64,000 nt of DNA from Moringa oleifera (GCA_021397835.1 JAJFZO010000049.1:4221001-4285000), one strand, 5' to 3'. Shown: positions 23,501 through 34,941, counted from the first letter of the stretch. Translations and numbers: made by a program. Notes: generated by a model not told the origin, from the sequence alone.

Positions 23501-26500
23501 TGAAGTCTCCTTAAACATGTCTTTATACTCCTTTAGCATTTTTTTTTTAATGTTTTCTGAAGGAGTTAACTAGTTTGGTCCCATCATAGTTAGCATACCC
23601 CACTCCACATAATAAGCTTCAACTTCATTACGCATTTCTTTCATCACTGCCTTTAATGAGGCCATGGTTCTTGAAAGTACCAGGTCTCCTTTTATCTCTG
23701 TCACATTCCCATCCTTTTGCATTTTAAGTAAATATTGACATAGATCTACATTAAACTTCCCGACACTCTATAACCATTCATACGCCAATATAACATCCAC
23801 CTTCACAAGATCAAAAGAAAAAATCCTAAACAATTTTCAAATTTGGCAATTGCAATTCTACTCCCCTACACACCCCGAATCATTGCACACCCCTTACTTC
23901 CATGATGCATCCTCTGATTGTCTCAATAGGGACTTCTACTTTTGTACTGAACTAGGAGATAAGAAGTTATGAGAGGCCTCTGAGTCTACCAATATAATTG
24001 CTCGTTTCCCTTTAATCATTCTCCAAAGCTTCAAAGAATTCTTGGAACTCATTCTTGCAATGTTGCTCACGTGGAGCTCCACGTTCAGTCCCATCTTCAA
24101 CCTCCACCTCTTTCGACATTTTTGGTTGCTTCTCATCCTTTTCTTTATCTTCACCTGATAAGATCATGGGCAGCTACTTATTGCGAAAAAAGTGACCCAG
24201 ATAATAACTTCCATCACAACAAAAATAGAGTCCTCTTCTCCTCTTATCAATTTCTTTTAATTTCTTAATACTTCCTCCTCTTACGTTAGCCCGATTGCTC
24301 TTGTTGTCACCTCTTTCTCCATTATTCCAAGTAAAGGCTTGTTGTTGAAACCCAAAGTTAGGTACAGCCAATACCCTTTTGCTTCCTCGTTTGTCCTGAA
24401 CTCCAGCCCATCTTCTTGTCAAAGCAGGCCTAGGGATATTAGGCCCAGACCCCCTAATTGAGGACCCAAATTGACAACCCAACACTTTATTTTTACCCTC
24501 CACCTCCTATGCTAATACTAACAACTTATGCAAATCCCCTGAACTCACTATCCTTACCTCAGCCTTCACTTCATCTTTCAACCCATTCACAAATGCCCCT
24601 TTCATGAAATCTTCTTCCGCAAAACACAATAAATTAAAAAGAAGCTTGAATTTCTCCTTGTACTCCATGACGAAGCCTCTCTTTTTTAAACTCATCAATG
24701 CTTCATATGAATTCTTCGATGAGCCCAATTGAAAACGGGCCATTAATGCTTGACGAAATACTGGCCACATCACAACTGCCATCTGAGGTTCCCACCAATG
24801 AAACTAGTTCAAGACTTTCCCCTCGAAACACACCACTGGCGTATCTACTTTCTCTATGTCGAGAATTCAATTGATCTCAAAATATCACTACACTCTGTAT
24901 AACTATCCATGCAAGTCATCACCTATGAAATATGGCACCTTCACTCATTTCACACTTTCTTCGCTTTCTTAACTCCTCTCCACCATTGAGTCCACCTCCT
25001 TAGTTTCCCCTCCCTGTTAACACCATCCCCTTCCATCTCCACCCACACATTCCTCACTGCTCTGTGTCATTGTCCTCATCATTTCTTCTATCTACCGATC
25101 GATGGCTTCCTGAACAGAAGCCTACATCCCATCCAACCTGCGCTCAATATTCTTCATATGATTCTCCATGAGGGTCAATCCTATTTAGAGGCCACCTAGG
25201 ATCGGGAGCTCTGATACCGAATTGATAGATTCTAAATGCAATAGTGTTAGAAGAAAAATAACTAAGAGCAAGCTCCAAGTACTGTACTATAATATAGAAT
25301 GCAAAAAACAATAGTGAAACAACACAAAAGAAAGACAGAGGCTATCAGAGAAGCAGAATGTTGTCTCTATCCGGTGGCTACAACCACCCCAATGATCCCA
25401 TAACCACTGCACCACCATCCATTCCCATCATATTCCCATTCCTTCCATGATTGTAGCATCTTCTTCACCAATTTCATGCTGCCAAGTGTCCATTCTGTCA
25501 GAGCCACCCATAACAACTTCTTTCACTGCACTTTCCAACTCATTTTCTCTCATATCCTTATGCCCTTTTTCCTCCCTATGGTATAAATGAATTGGAGGCC
25601 GAGGCCCTTGATTTGGAGGCCCATCAATATAATAAACAAAAAAGAAGAAGTTTAACTAGTAGGCCTAATGTGATCGCTAACTGGCATGGTAGAAAGACTA
25701 AATGAATCAAATTCTTAAGAAAACAGGAGAGGAAAAGAGAAACACTAGACCATTTTTTACCTTCAATCTTTTTTTTCCATCAAAGCTCTTTACACACTTA
25801 AATGCCAAACAACAAGACTTGCGAACTTACCTTCCAGTGCTAGTAAATTGTCTTTGTTTTTGCCAAGGGAGGGAGTAATCAGGTGCAGTATGCGTACAAT
25901 AAACCTAGACAGAGAGTTCAATAAACAATACACATTATCAAGATAATACCCCCCCCAAAAAAAAAAAGAAACCTGCAAAAGACTGGCATATTGAAGTTCA
26001 ATAAAATCAATGATCACATTGATAACAACACGTTCAAAATATATAAAAGAAAATCTAATCTGCTGAAAGAGAAGTTACATAGCCATTTCATGCAATCCCT
26101 GGCTCCCATAAAGGATATTATGCACCCTGATATACATATCTCCACAGAAGCTGAAGCAATAGCTGTTCTACCCATAAGGCACACCTGGAAACTTCCCATG
26201 GCACTTTAGACCAGAAGATGCAATGAGCTCTTTCTAATCTAAAGCATCTACAAACCTGAAACTAAATTGGTTGGATTATCCTGAATCGTAATAATCAAAG
26301 CATCAGCTGTCCTAATCTACAGCAGCCTACGTACAGACACACTCAGGTAAGGAGTATATAAAACAAGACGAAAGTCCTCGAATCAGGTAGCTATGGCATG
26401 CATAAAATTATAAAAACTTAGTGGAGGATAAAGCAGATAACTGGTCATGCATATAATCTTGCAAAAACTAACCAATATACAAAATTCAACATGCCAAGAA

Positions 26501-27858
26501 TGACATATAGCCCTCTTCCTTGTTATATGGCAGAGTAAACAACTAGAATTCTGCAATAGAATCCGAGAATTATGTAACAAAAACTTTTACCTTCACAACA
26601 GCGTTAAGAAAAGCAGCATCTTGAAGATTCCTTGGTTCAACCTGAAATTAAACCCAATTATAAAAGGAGTTAGGAAAGGAAAAACGGAAAGTGAATGATG
26701 TTTGTACAAAGCCATCAATCATGAGTGACATTGGAACAGTAATGTACAGGTTCTTGGATAAGCACATTAGCTAATAAGATGATCAATGACCAGACTATGA
26801 CTGGCTAGTAAACTGGGTTCAGGCAATGTATAACTCCTTTTATGCTCCCTACTGGCGATGTAGTAGCTTGCCAATATATGAATCTAGTTCTACCCAAGAG
26901 AAACAATCTCGTTGCATACAAGAATCAAACATCAAATCTCAAGAATATACCTGCTGCTCCTTCGTATCAACCTGAAACTCCTTTTTATCCTTCCTCTGCG
27001 TGCCAAATGATTTAAAAGCTGTTGATTGAAAACATCCGATGTCTTCCCTACCACTAAATCCATCATATAAGTTGGACCTTTCATCTTTCAATCTTCTTGG
27101 AAACTTTTCATGGGAAGTGAAATCTTTCTGATTTGAAACCCGGAAAAAGGAAAAAAAAACAAAACAAAACAAAACAAAACTAGGTAAATTGGATCCAGCT
27201 GGTAAACATGCAATTCTGAAATTGCCCCACCAAAACTAACCGTCAAATGAAACACAGGAAGATAGTTACTAATGCAAAGGCTTTTATATCACCCCAACAT
27301 TTGTTTATTAAATTACATGTTTTTATCTCTAGAGTGCATCTTCGTCACCAGACTTTCAGCAAAAATGAGCAGCTAGCAATCTCTTCCACAAATGTCAATG
27401 GACACAGGTATATTAATTAATAAAATGCAAACAACAAAGAAAAGGATATCTTATTAGCGGACATAATCTCAACATGCAAACCTACTTGCAGAAATGCACA
27501 CATGGAAATCCAAATACATGCAGTTATTATCCAATAGATTACACAAATTCCATTCATAAACCTTAAAGGAACATACTGCATGGCATTTTGCTTTTATACT
27601 ATTTATCAATTTCTTTTATCACATATTTCACTGCCAGTTCTGCTATTACAACAAAGAGCAACTGACCTGCAAATGAAAGTAATAAGATTATGAACCTTTA
27701 CCAATGTTTGCATCCTAAGACGAAATTTAGCTCAATTATCAAATATCATAAAGCAAACGGCAAAAGCACACATTAAACCCTTAATTACCATAAAAACAGA
27801 ACAACTTATAGCAGGATAACTAAAATAGACAGATATGCTTGTGTGTATATAAATATAA

Positions 27859-27889
<31 letters not shown>

Positions 27890-28124
27890 AAGACGCTAAA
27901 CTAGTCAAGAAAGAGAGAATGGAATTTACCTGAGAGTTGGATTTACCACGGCACGATGATGAGCCTTTCCTCAGCGCTTGTCTCTTGTTATCGGTAGCCT
28001 TAGAAGAGAGCGGGCCATGGGACCCGTCAGGCGTGGCAAAACGGCGTTGAGAGGAGACGGAGTAAGGTAACCTAACAGTGGAGGTGAGCGCAGAGAAGCA
28101 GCAATTGGCGACTCCTACAGCCAT
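11582..28124 (-). CDS. DEG2: DEG2 / DegP2 chloroplast serine protease (Do-like 2), 21 exons
   Basis: DEG2 is an ATP-independent serine protease of the plastid stroma, associated with thylakoids and implicated in photosystem II repair. Exons on the minus strand: 28124-27930, 27127-26951, 26641-26591, 25904-25831, 19782-19719, 19181-19137, 18124-18017, 17351-17274, 17123-17057, 16918-16860, 16556-16457, 15993-15914, 14967-14911, 14432-14329, 13749-13662, 13203-13118, 13016-12992, 12900-12829, 12089-12039, 11965-11905, 11826-11582. All phases agree and give 628 residues (Arabidopsis about 607). The N-terminus (MAVGVANCC, then Ser/Arg-rich) is a transit peptide. The catalytic triad is His180 (TNAHCVEH), Asp211 (GVDCDIALL) and Ser289 (NPGNSGGP), with spacings of 31 and 78 as in Arabidopsis. 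Two PDZ regions follow; the end is [16 protein letters not shown]. Exon 17 has only 25 bases. Intron 4 holds a gypsy retrotransposon with a nested hAT-like element. Confidence 0.95.
19804..20186 (-). repeat. Gypsy 3' LTR (left copy)
   Basis: 383 bases, beginning tgatag and ending cccatca on the plus strand. It matches the right copy along its length (for example 'agcaagctccaagta', 'gcagaatgttgtc', 'cagagccacccataacaa'). It lacks about 20 bases near its left end compared with the right copy. Confidence 0.85.
20200..21300 (-). pseudogene. Gypsy integrase and C-terminal pol remnant
   Basis: [13 protein letters not shown] (near 21150) marks the start of the integrase core. [12 protein letters not shown] and [18 protein letters not shown] sequence (near 20380-20470) is the usual C-terminal region. 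[11 protein letters not shown] near 20210 is the end of pol next to the LTR. Frames are broken throughout. Confidence 0.75.
21675..22356. mobile_element. hAT-like non-autonomous terminal-inverted-repeat element nested in the gypsy element
   Basis: A 682-base AT-rich block interrupts the gypsy pol region. Its left end (tagcggcgagcattaatcg) is an imperfect inverted repeat of its right end (cgattgaatgctcaccccta). The flanking octamers aaaatttt (21667-21674) and gaaatttt (22357-22364) differ in one base and form an 8 bp target site duplication, the hAT signature. It has no coding capacity. The subterminal regions are rich in 'aaccga/tcggtt' words. Confidence 0.85.
23006..23539 (-). pseudogene. 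Gypsy reverse transcriptase remnant
   Basis: Two open pieces carry reverse transcriptase motifs: [16 protein letters not shown], then [13 protein letters not shown] and [20 protein letters not shown]. The order and spacing are those of Ty3/gypsy RT. A frame break separates the pieces. RNase H-like sequence continues toward about 22400. Confidence 0.8.
23936..24154 (-). pseudogene. Gypsy aspartic protease remnant
   Basis: The segment [15 protein letters not shown] corresponds to the LVDSGASHNF active-site region of retroviral-type proteases. The Gly of Asp-Ser-Gly is replaced by Glu, consistent with decay. Confidence 0.7.
24507..24860 (-). pseudogene. Gypsy gag remnant
   Basis: Residues such as [28 protein letters not shown] and [14 protein letters not shown] match the retrotransposon gag (capsid) domain of plant gypsy elements. 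The frame is open for only about 90 residues and then breaks; no intact zinc knuckle was seen after it. Confidence 0.75.
25208..25219 (-). other. Gypsy primer binding site (tRNA-Met initiator type)
   Basis: The minus strand reads CGGTATCAGAGC three bases inside the right LTR. It differs in one base from the usual TGGTATCAGAGC that pairs with plant initiator tRNA-Met. Confidence 0.75.
25223..25626 (-). repeat. Gypsy 5' LTR (right copy)
   Basis: 404 bases with the same tgatag...cccatca ends as the left LTR. The element's transcription would start here and run toward lower coordinates. Confidence 0.85.
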
Positions 28125-30180
28125 AACACCCACCACTACAGCCACTAAAACGATAACAGAGAAAAGAAGAGATACTTCTACGTATGTACACAGCTGCAGA
28201 GGGATGCTGAGCTCCCTTATCCTCTGCTTTCTGCGAGATTGGATTAGGTCTGCTGTTTTGGCGCCTCCATTTTATTTATTTTGACCAATCGGGTGTTTTA
28301 CTGATAAGGGTAAAGCCAAAAACATCATGTTCTTGCAACTTGAGCGAAATTGTAGGCTTCTGTGGGGGATATTTCAGTCATGAAAACAGAGAGAACGTGA
28401 CCTGGCCGGGCGTTCTTATTTTAGTTTTCACCCAGGCTTCCATTGGAGAGTTGGTGGGCTGGCGTTTGGCAACTAGGCCCAGCTATTCTCTTCTGGGTCC
28501 ATCTTATTCTAATTGCCGAAGCCTTGGGAATCAGCACATGAGCTCAACAAACGCGCGCATCGATCTGGCCCAACATAAGTTTGAGACTTTGAACCTCTGT
28601 TGACCCTTCCCAGTGAGATCCACATCATTTATAAAAAATATTTAATCAATAGGATACTATTTATTTAATATTTGTGTCAATTAAGACGGCAGGAAAAAAT
28701 CTCCTTTTTTTTTCGATAATAAAGAAATCATTAGTTTACTTATTAATGCCAATACAGCAACCATACGGACATTAATATAGCTTAGTTATTCAGTCGTATG
28801 TTTTGAAAAACAAACATGTCCCTATTAATCATTGTTAGTGAAGGATTAATTGATCATTATTAATTAAGGGCGAAGTGCATTTTAATGAGCGAAATATACA
28901 GATATGGTCTTATTTTGACACTTTCTGGTAAAAAGCAAAATGAAAATTAAGTAACTTTGTTTGCATAAAATGAAGATGATGGAAAACATACAAGTAATTA
29001 AGTTTTGACTAACCACCACTCAAAGGGAGATGTGACAAAAATGAAATAATTAAGAGGCATTCAAGATTATAAGAGTTATAAAATTTATATTTATTATAAA
29101 TTTATATGATATGGACAAAAAAAATTAAAGAGTTACAGTTTCATTGAAAGTCAAAGAAATAAAAAAACAAAGGTAAAATGTAAAAAGGAATGTAACAAAC
29201 TACAATAATTAAGACATTAAAGGGCACCGACAAAATTTATTAAGTTGGATTGACTGGGAATAAAAAATTCAAAGTCAAGTAAATAAATAAGAAAAAGAAG
29301 TTACCAGGAAGAAGACTTTGTAATGAAGGGATAATTTTGTAATTAGCTAAATAAAAATGAATTAGCAGTGTCTAAACATGAAATGAAGGGGAGCAAAGTG
29401 TGGTTAACTTCTCTAATTAATTAAAACACAGAAACGACAAGCAAGCCATGCAGGCTTAGCTTAGATAGCTTCAAGCCATGAGAGTCAAAGGGCAAAGGTG
29501 ATCAGTTATTGTTGCTTTAATATTTACCCCATTATCAAACGGAAATCAGGGAATGGAGAGGTGTAGACCCCACAGGCGGTGATGAGAGAGATGGAAATCA
29601 ACGGCTGTGAGGTTGCGTGCGATTGTGATGACAAGTAACAAGGACTCATAGGATATATAGAGAGAGAAAGAGAGGGCTGGAACAGAGTGAGAGTTGCAGG
29701 TGTAGTGGCAGTGAGTACACCCAAAAGAAGCCTCGCCATTGTCTTCTCATGAACACAAACGCCGCAAACACACAGGTCCTCACACCCTTTTAAGCGTTAC
29801 AAACAAATCAAACCAATTTAGAATTGCTCCTGCTAGAGATCACGCTATTCGCACCAGACGCGCAAAAGGAAGGAGAGAGAGAGGAGAGAGAGAGAGAGAG
29901 AAAGAGAGAGGAAGAAGGTGGGGCTGGGTTGTAAAGGAGTTCACTTTTTGAGAGCTAGCTGTGGCGACTCAGACCGACCGCAACTGACCGACTTCGCTGT
30001 ATGTCTCTTTTCTCTTCTCCTCGTCCCTTACGCCGTCCCTGTAGCTAGCTCTCTCGGTTTCGGTTTCGGTTTCGGTTTCCCTTTCTCTTCTAGACTAGAT
30101 CTACCTGCCTCTCTGATTTGCTGTTTGTTTCATTTGATTTACTTTCTTCTGTTTTTCTCAGACTAATCAAAAAGAAAGCG
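28125..30180. promoter_or_regulatory. Divergent intergenic region between DEG2 and the ARF gene
   Basis: About 2 kb between the DEG2 start (minus strand) and the ARF start (plus strand), so it should hold both promoters and 5' leaders. The part next to DEG2 (28125-28610) has a higher GC content. The middle is AT-rich without recognisable features. The last 300 bases are purine-rich, then pyrimidine-rich, as in plant leaders. Confidence 0.6.
29871..30078 (+). repeat. GA-rich tract and (CGGTTT)4 in the ARF leader
   Basis: A (GA)n-rich stretch at about 29871-29915 is followed by four perfect copies of CGGTTT at 30055-30078, about 100 bases before the ARF start. Both lie in the probable 5' UTR or core promoter. 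Confidence 0.7.
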
Positions 30181-31637
30181 ATGGCAAATGATGAAAAAAG
30201 GGATTTTCCGACAGCTTTTGATCAGACCGTAAAAGGCATCGACTGTGGCTTACACATCGGCCGTGGCTCACGGATTGGCGGCCCAAACTTGCCTCCTGCT
30301 GGCCCCAGTCATCAAGGTGACGGCTTTATTCCTCTTCTTCTTCTTCATTTTTTCTCTTCCTTTTTTAAATTAATTTTTCACCTAACAGTTAGGGTTTCTA
30401 TGATTTGTAACGAGTTCATTAGATTTCATTGTTTTCCTATATCTGCACTTGGAGCTTGCTCCTCTAACATCTCTGCCTGTAAGGGTTGTGTTCATGGGTT
30501 TCATGCTGCAAGGTGAAGTATTTTGTACGGATTACAGTTGCAGATACTCAACAAGGAGGCTTGGCCTGTTTATGTTTTCCCTTTATTTTTTTTATTTGAA
30601 GAAATTAAATGTGAAAAGACTTTGGTGATTCTGATTTACAAATTTTCTCTGTTATTTTATTTAACCAATTAAATCTGACATATATCCATGTTTTTTTTCT
30701 GGAAAAAAAATCCAAGTATGATTTGTCCAAAAAATAAAAGAAAAATCTTTGACACCATTTTTGTTGTTTTACCTAGCATCACCCAAAAGGTAAGAGGAAA
30801 CTATTTCTCTTGCTTCTACGCTTCAAGACTCAACGTTTATTTATTTATTTATTTATTTTGGGATTTATGAACTGAGAGTCGTTTGTTTCCTCTTTCATTT
30901 TTCCTCCTAAATAAGTTTCCATTGTTTATTTGGAACTGTAACTGTGATGAGCTTAGGTCTCGATGAGGAGCTGTATACTGAACTGTGGCGTGCATGCGCT
31001 GGACAACTTGCCTACCTTCCACGTGCGGGTGAGAAGGTTTTCTATTTCCCCCAGGGACACCTCGAGCAGGTTACACACTCTCCCCTGTACCATCTTTATC
31101 TTTCTGTGTTTCCTTCTTAATTCGAATGCCAAATAGAATGAGATCCTTTGTAAACAGATGCAAGCACTGAATATAGCTAGCTAGCTATCAAATCAAATGG
31201 GATAATGATTCCATTTTCAGGGTTTTCTCTTAAACATGACATGTTTCTGTTGTTTTTTAAGAGAAAGTAGGTTATTTTTTTCTTTCGTTGTGTATCTAAC
31301 GTCACACTTGGTCATTTGTTGCAGGTAAATAAACAACACCCATTGAACGATGATGACGAGGTGCCCCTCTACAATCTGCCTTCGTGGATCTTCTGCAAAG
31401 TTGTGCATGTTCAGCTCACTGTATGTCTCTCAGCTCTTCTTTTTGTCTTTTGGTTTGTTCTCATGGATTACAGGTTAACCCTACGGGGTGTTCTTTTCTT
31501 TAGTTTCTTTATGCTTTTTCCATGGTTCTAAGCTCACCCACTTGACTTCTCCAGGCTGAAGCTGCTACAGATGAAGTTTTTGCTCAAGTAACTCTTCATC
31601 CAGAGAGAAAGGTACGTGAGGGAGCTTCATCTCAAGT

Positions 31638-31678
<41 letters not shown>

Positions 31679-34600
31679 CTTTGATTTGTTCCAAGTTCTC
31701 TTATAAGAGTTGTCAACACCTGTTGCAGCAAGATCTGCTAACTATGGAGGATGGAAATTCTGGCCTCTCGCCTTTTGAACCTACTTTAGGTTTCTTCGCC
31801 AAGACTCTTACTACCTCCGACACACAGACTCATGGAGGATTCTCCATACCAAGGAGAAAGTCTTGCACATGCTTTCCGCCTCTGGTTAGTTATATCTGCT
31901 GTTACGTTGGTGAAACTTGCATGGAATTAGGGTTTTTGTTTTTCGAAGATATTAATGTTATTCACAAGTCGGAGAACTTGTTTGCAGGACATGACAATGA
32001 ATCCACCAGTTCAAGACTTGGCAACCAGGGATCTGAATGGACGTGCATGGCAATTCAGACACATATTTCGAGGTTGGTACCTTAAGCTTAAGCACTGTCA
32101 TGGCAAAATAGAATTCAGAATTTATAAGTACAACTGTTAGAATATTGTGGAAGTATATTGATAATGTCTAGATATATATTCAGTTCAAAGAACTAAAATG
32201 CTATAGATAATTAAATGTTTTTCCATCAAATTTACATTCATCCAGCACATATTTGATATTACTAGGAAGGTCTATGTGTATACTTATTCTACATTGAATG
32301 TTTACATATATATATAATGATATATACACTTAATAGATTATCAAATAAAGAATTAAATTTTGTTTTATGTATTATTTTTAAAAAATGATATCCAATTTGA
32401 AAAATTAACCTGTTGTACGGAACAGAATAAAAATTAAAGAAGTTGTACGGCATAAAATTAAAGATGTTGTACGGAATAACAGTGCACTTATTAAGCTCAC
32501 GTGTCTCTAACTCCAAATCATTGTGAGATTGACTTCAAGAAGTGATGCACGTGGTAAATTGTGTGCGTGCTTTTTTTTTTTTTTTCGGGATGAAAAAGAA
32601 GTCAGGGCATGCACGTGGTACACGATGTTTAATTGTTTCTTGAAAACGTAAAATTCTTCCATTAACGTAGCTGATAACTGCAGGTCAGCCAAAGCGTCAC
32701 TTGCTTACCAGTGGCTGGAGTAACTTCGTCTCCTCAAAAAGGCTTTCTGCTGGGGATACATGCATTTTCATGAGGTTTTCTCTCTTCCTTTCTCCTTCTC
32801 TCGTTTCTCTCAACGTCATAAGTTCTGCTGCATGTATTAGAAAAAGAGCATTTAGGTGTTGTCCAACCATTGTGATGTAGTAGAACATTTTGCTTTTTCC
32901 ATAGTGAAGTTGTGTTATATAAACGATGGGGATGATAAAAGAAAGTTCGGTTTCTCAGGGGAAGAGATGGAGACATCGGAGTAGGAGTCCGACGAGCAAC
33001 AAAGCTGCCACACAGATATGCTTCAACTACTCTTATGTCTCCCGTTAGTATGCAACATGGGGTATTAGCGAGTGCATACCATGCCTTAACTACTGAGACA
33101 ATATTGATTGTTTATTATTATCCTTGGTAAGATCATTTACAGTTTCACAGGCAGCGAAAACTGAATACGAAAAGCAAGACTATTTAACAGTTTCTATTTC
33201 ATGTACCTTTACAGGATAAGTGCTTCTAAATTTATTGTTCCCTTTGAAGACTTTATGAGGGCATCTGAAATCGAGTACGGCCTGGGATCCAGATTCAGAA
33301 TGCCTATTGAAGGCGAGGGAGGAATACAGAAAAGGTGCTTGAACCAGGGTTTCTCAGTACTTCAGCCTCGATCTTATCTGAGATAATCAAATTCATTCTT
33401 TGCTGCTTAATTTATAGCTTCTTAGAACTGAATGCGGGTGATTGTGAAACAGGATTACAGGCACAGTCATTGAGAACAGTGATATCGATCCTATTAGGTG
33501 GCCTCAATCGGAATGGAAATGCCTCAAAGTGAGAAGCTCCTTTGATTCTATTGAAGATCTTTTAGCTTAGAAGTATAAGAATTTTGTTTTTCTGATCAGC
33601 ATCTTTGTTCCAAACTCTTGCAGGTGCAATGGGATACCATGTTAGATGCTGTTGCCAGTCGAGATAGGGTTTGTCCTTGGGACATTGAGCCTGTAGAATT
33701 GATCAAGAAAAAGAATCTTCCTTTTCTGCGTCAACCAAAGTTGGTTCGTCCTGGTTATGCACCAGCTCCTGGGTATCTTGGCAAGGTCCAGGGTGGTGAG
33801 TAGTCCTGATTACATTTTAAGAAATTGGAAGATGGTTCTGTAACGATCCTCCATTTGTTTAGTATGCATTGCGACTGAATAATATTGAACTTTCCTTTCT
33901 ATTCCAGTCCTGCTCCCAAGCTCAACTCAGCAGGCCCCTGGAGGTCATCCAGGGTTCTTGCTAGGTCAAGGAAGTAGGGATACAGGCGTCAATGCATCGG
34001 ATGGCCTAAGACCACAAGACTCACATTTTGTTCCCTGGATGAGTTCTGGTTGGGTCCCGATACAGCAGGGATTTGAACAGCAAGCTGCCTTGCAAATGCA
34101 TGCCCCTTCCTGTCAACAGGCTAGCAGGAACTTGTCGGTTCCAAATGTCACCACCTACAGTACCGAAAATAAGGGGAAAAGGCCTTTGGAAGTGAATTAT
34201 TACACTGAAGCTCCAGTAAGTGAACCAGATAGAGTTGCCAAATACAGGCTTTTTGGAGTCGACTTGGTCGGCGGACCACCAGAGCTTCCTTCGAACCAAG
34301 TTGCCACTTCTGGGGAGCTGGGATGTCTTTCTGCTGTAACCCCAGTTTCCGGGGTGAGTGTTCCGGGTACCATATCTGGTTTTCTTCCAGAAAATAACTT
34401 GAATGTCAGCTTACCTTTCACTAGAAGCTGCACTAAGGTATTCAGTTCCCTGAATACTGTTAAGGAGTTGCAAAATCAGGCAAGAACCAGGGCTAAATGA
34501 GCTATTATTGCTTCTTACCTTAATGTGGACAATGAATGCTTTCACCACTTTCAGATACTGATCACTTTGAGATAATGCTTCTCATGCAGGGTTTGATGAA

Positions 34601-34941
34601 GGGATCAGCTGGGTTTGAGCTTGTAAGAGCAGTTGATGTCAACAGTTTCAGTAAGTATCAGGAACTTGTTACCCGGGTGGACAACTTGTTTGGATTTGGA
34701 GGAACCCTGATTGATGGTAGCAGTAGCTGGGATTTAGCCTACTTAAATGGTGGAGGAGAGATTACTTTGATAAGAGACTCTCCATGGCAGTTAAGCTCCA
34801 TACCACACATTCTTAATTGCCTAATATCACTGATCAATTAACACGTGAGCTATACATCTGACTTCGGCCACATCTTGTGGTACTTTCAGGGTGTTTCAGC
34901 TTACAGTGAAGAGGATATTTCTCTGCCGGAAGGAAACCTAA
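30181..34941 (+). CDS. ARF: Auxin response factor (divergent, B3 + ARF + degraded PB1)
   Basis: Fourteen exons join in phase to give 683 residues: 30181-30316, 30957-31069, 31325-31420, 31555-31611, 31729-31884, 31988-32072, 32684-32774, 32959-33126, 33215-33334, 33453-33528, 33624-33795, 33908-34437, 34590-34789, 34890-34941. ARFs are nuclear factors that bind auxin-responsive promoters. Visible parts: ELWRACAG and FPQGHLEQ, the B3 domain ([47 protein letters not shown]), the ARF domain ([39 protein letters not shown]) and a C-terminal PB1. [11 protein letters not shown] replaces the usual RRAAEDCFPPL. PB1 keeps RAVD and DSPWQ but has LNGGGEIT where the acidic OPCA motif belongs, and ends early ([10 protein letters not shown]). 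The middle region is not Gln-rich, so a repressor type is more likely. The exon 12/13 junction is the least certain. ARF family is certain; subgroup unresolved. Confidence 0.85.
31641..31675. repeat. AT microsatellite in ARF intron 4
   Basis: About 17 perfect AT units between exons 4 and 5 of the ARF gene. Likely to vary in length between individuals. Confidence 0.9.
33952..33972 (+). promoter_or_regulatory. Degenerate tasiARF-like target site in ARF exon 12
   Basis: The 21 bases from gggttcttg to ggtcaagga resemble the tasiARF target found in ARF2/3/4 mRNAs (family consensus from memory: aggtcttgcaaggtcaag). They code for GFLLGQG where those genes have VLQGQE. Pairing with tasiARF would have about four G-U wobbles, a mismatch at siRNA position 11 and one near position 18. 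It sits in the middle region between the ARF and PB1 domains, as in ARF2/3/4. Confidence 0.5.

Larger units (their letters stand above)
19804..25626 (-). mobile_element. Degenerate Ty3/gypsy LTR retrotransposon inside DEG2 intron 4
   Basis: A 5.8 kb element in the same orientation as the host gene. Two similar LTRs flank remains of gag, protease, reverse transcriptase and integrase. All are broken by stops and frameshifts, so it is not autonomous. A primer binding site resembling the initiator tRNA-Met type sits next to the right LTR, and a purine-rich stretch (attggggaagg on the minus strand) sits next to the left LTR. Both confirm minus orientation. LTR ends are TG...CA. In a stretch compared by eye the LTRs agree at about nine positions in ten, so the insertion is old. 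The flanking five bases (aatta and atata) do not form a clean target duplication. Confidence 0.9.

Noticed and set aside
29524..29739. Minus-strand open frame starting MARLLLGVLTATTPA upstream of the ARF gene
   Set aside because: It looks a little like a signal peptide, but the rest is low-complexity antisense of a GA-rich leader, with no family I recognise.
30055..30078. Interstitial telomere repeat
   Set aside because: The unit is CGGTTT, not the plant telomere TTTAGGG or its complement.
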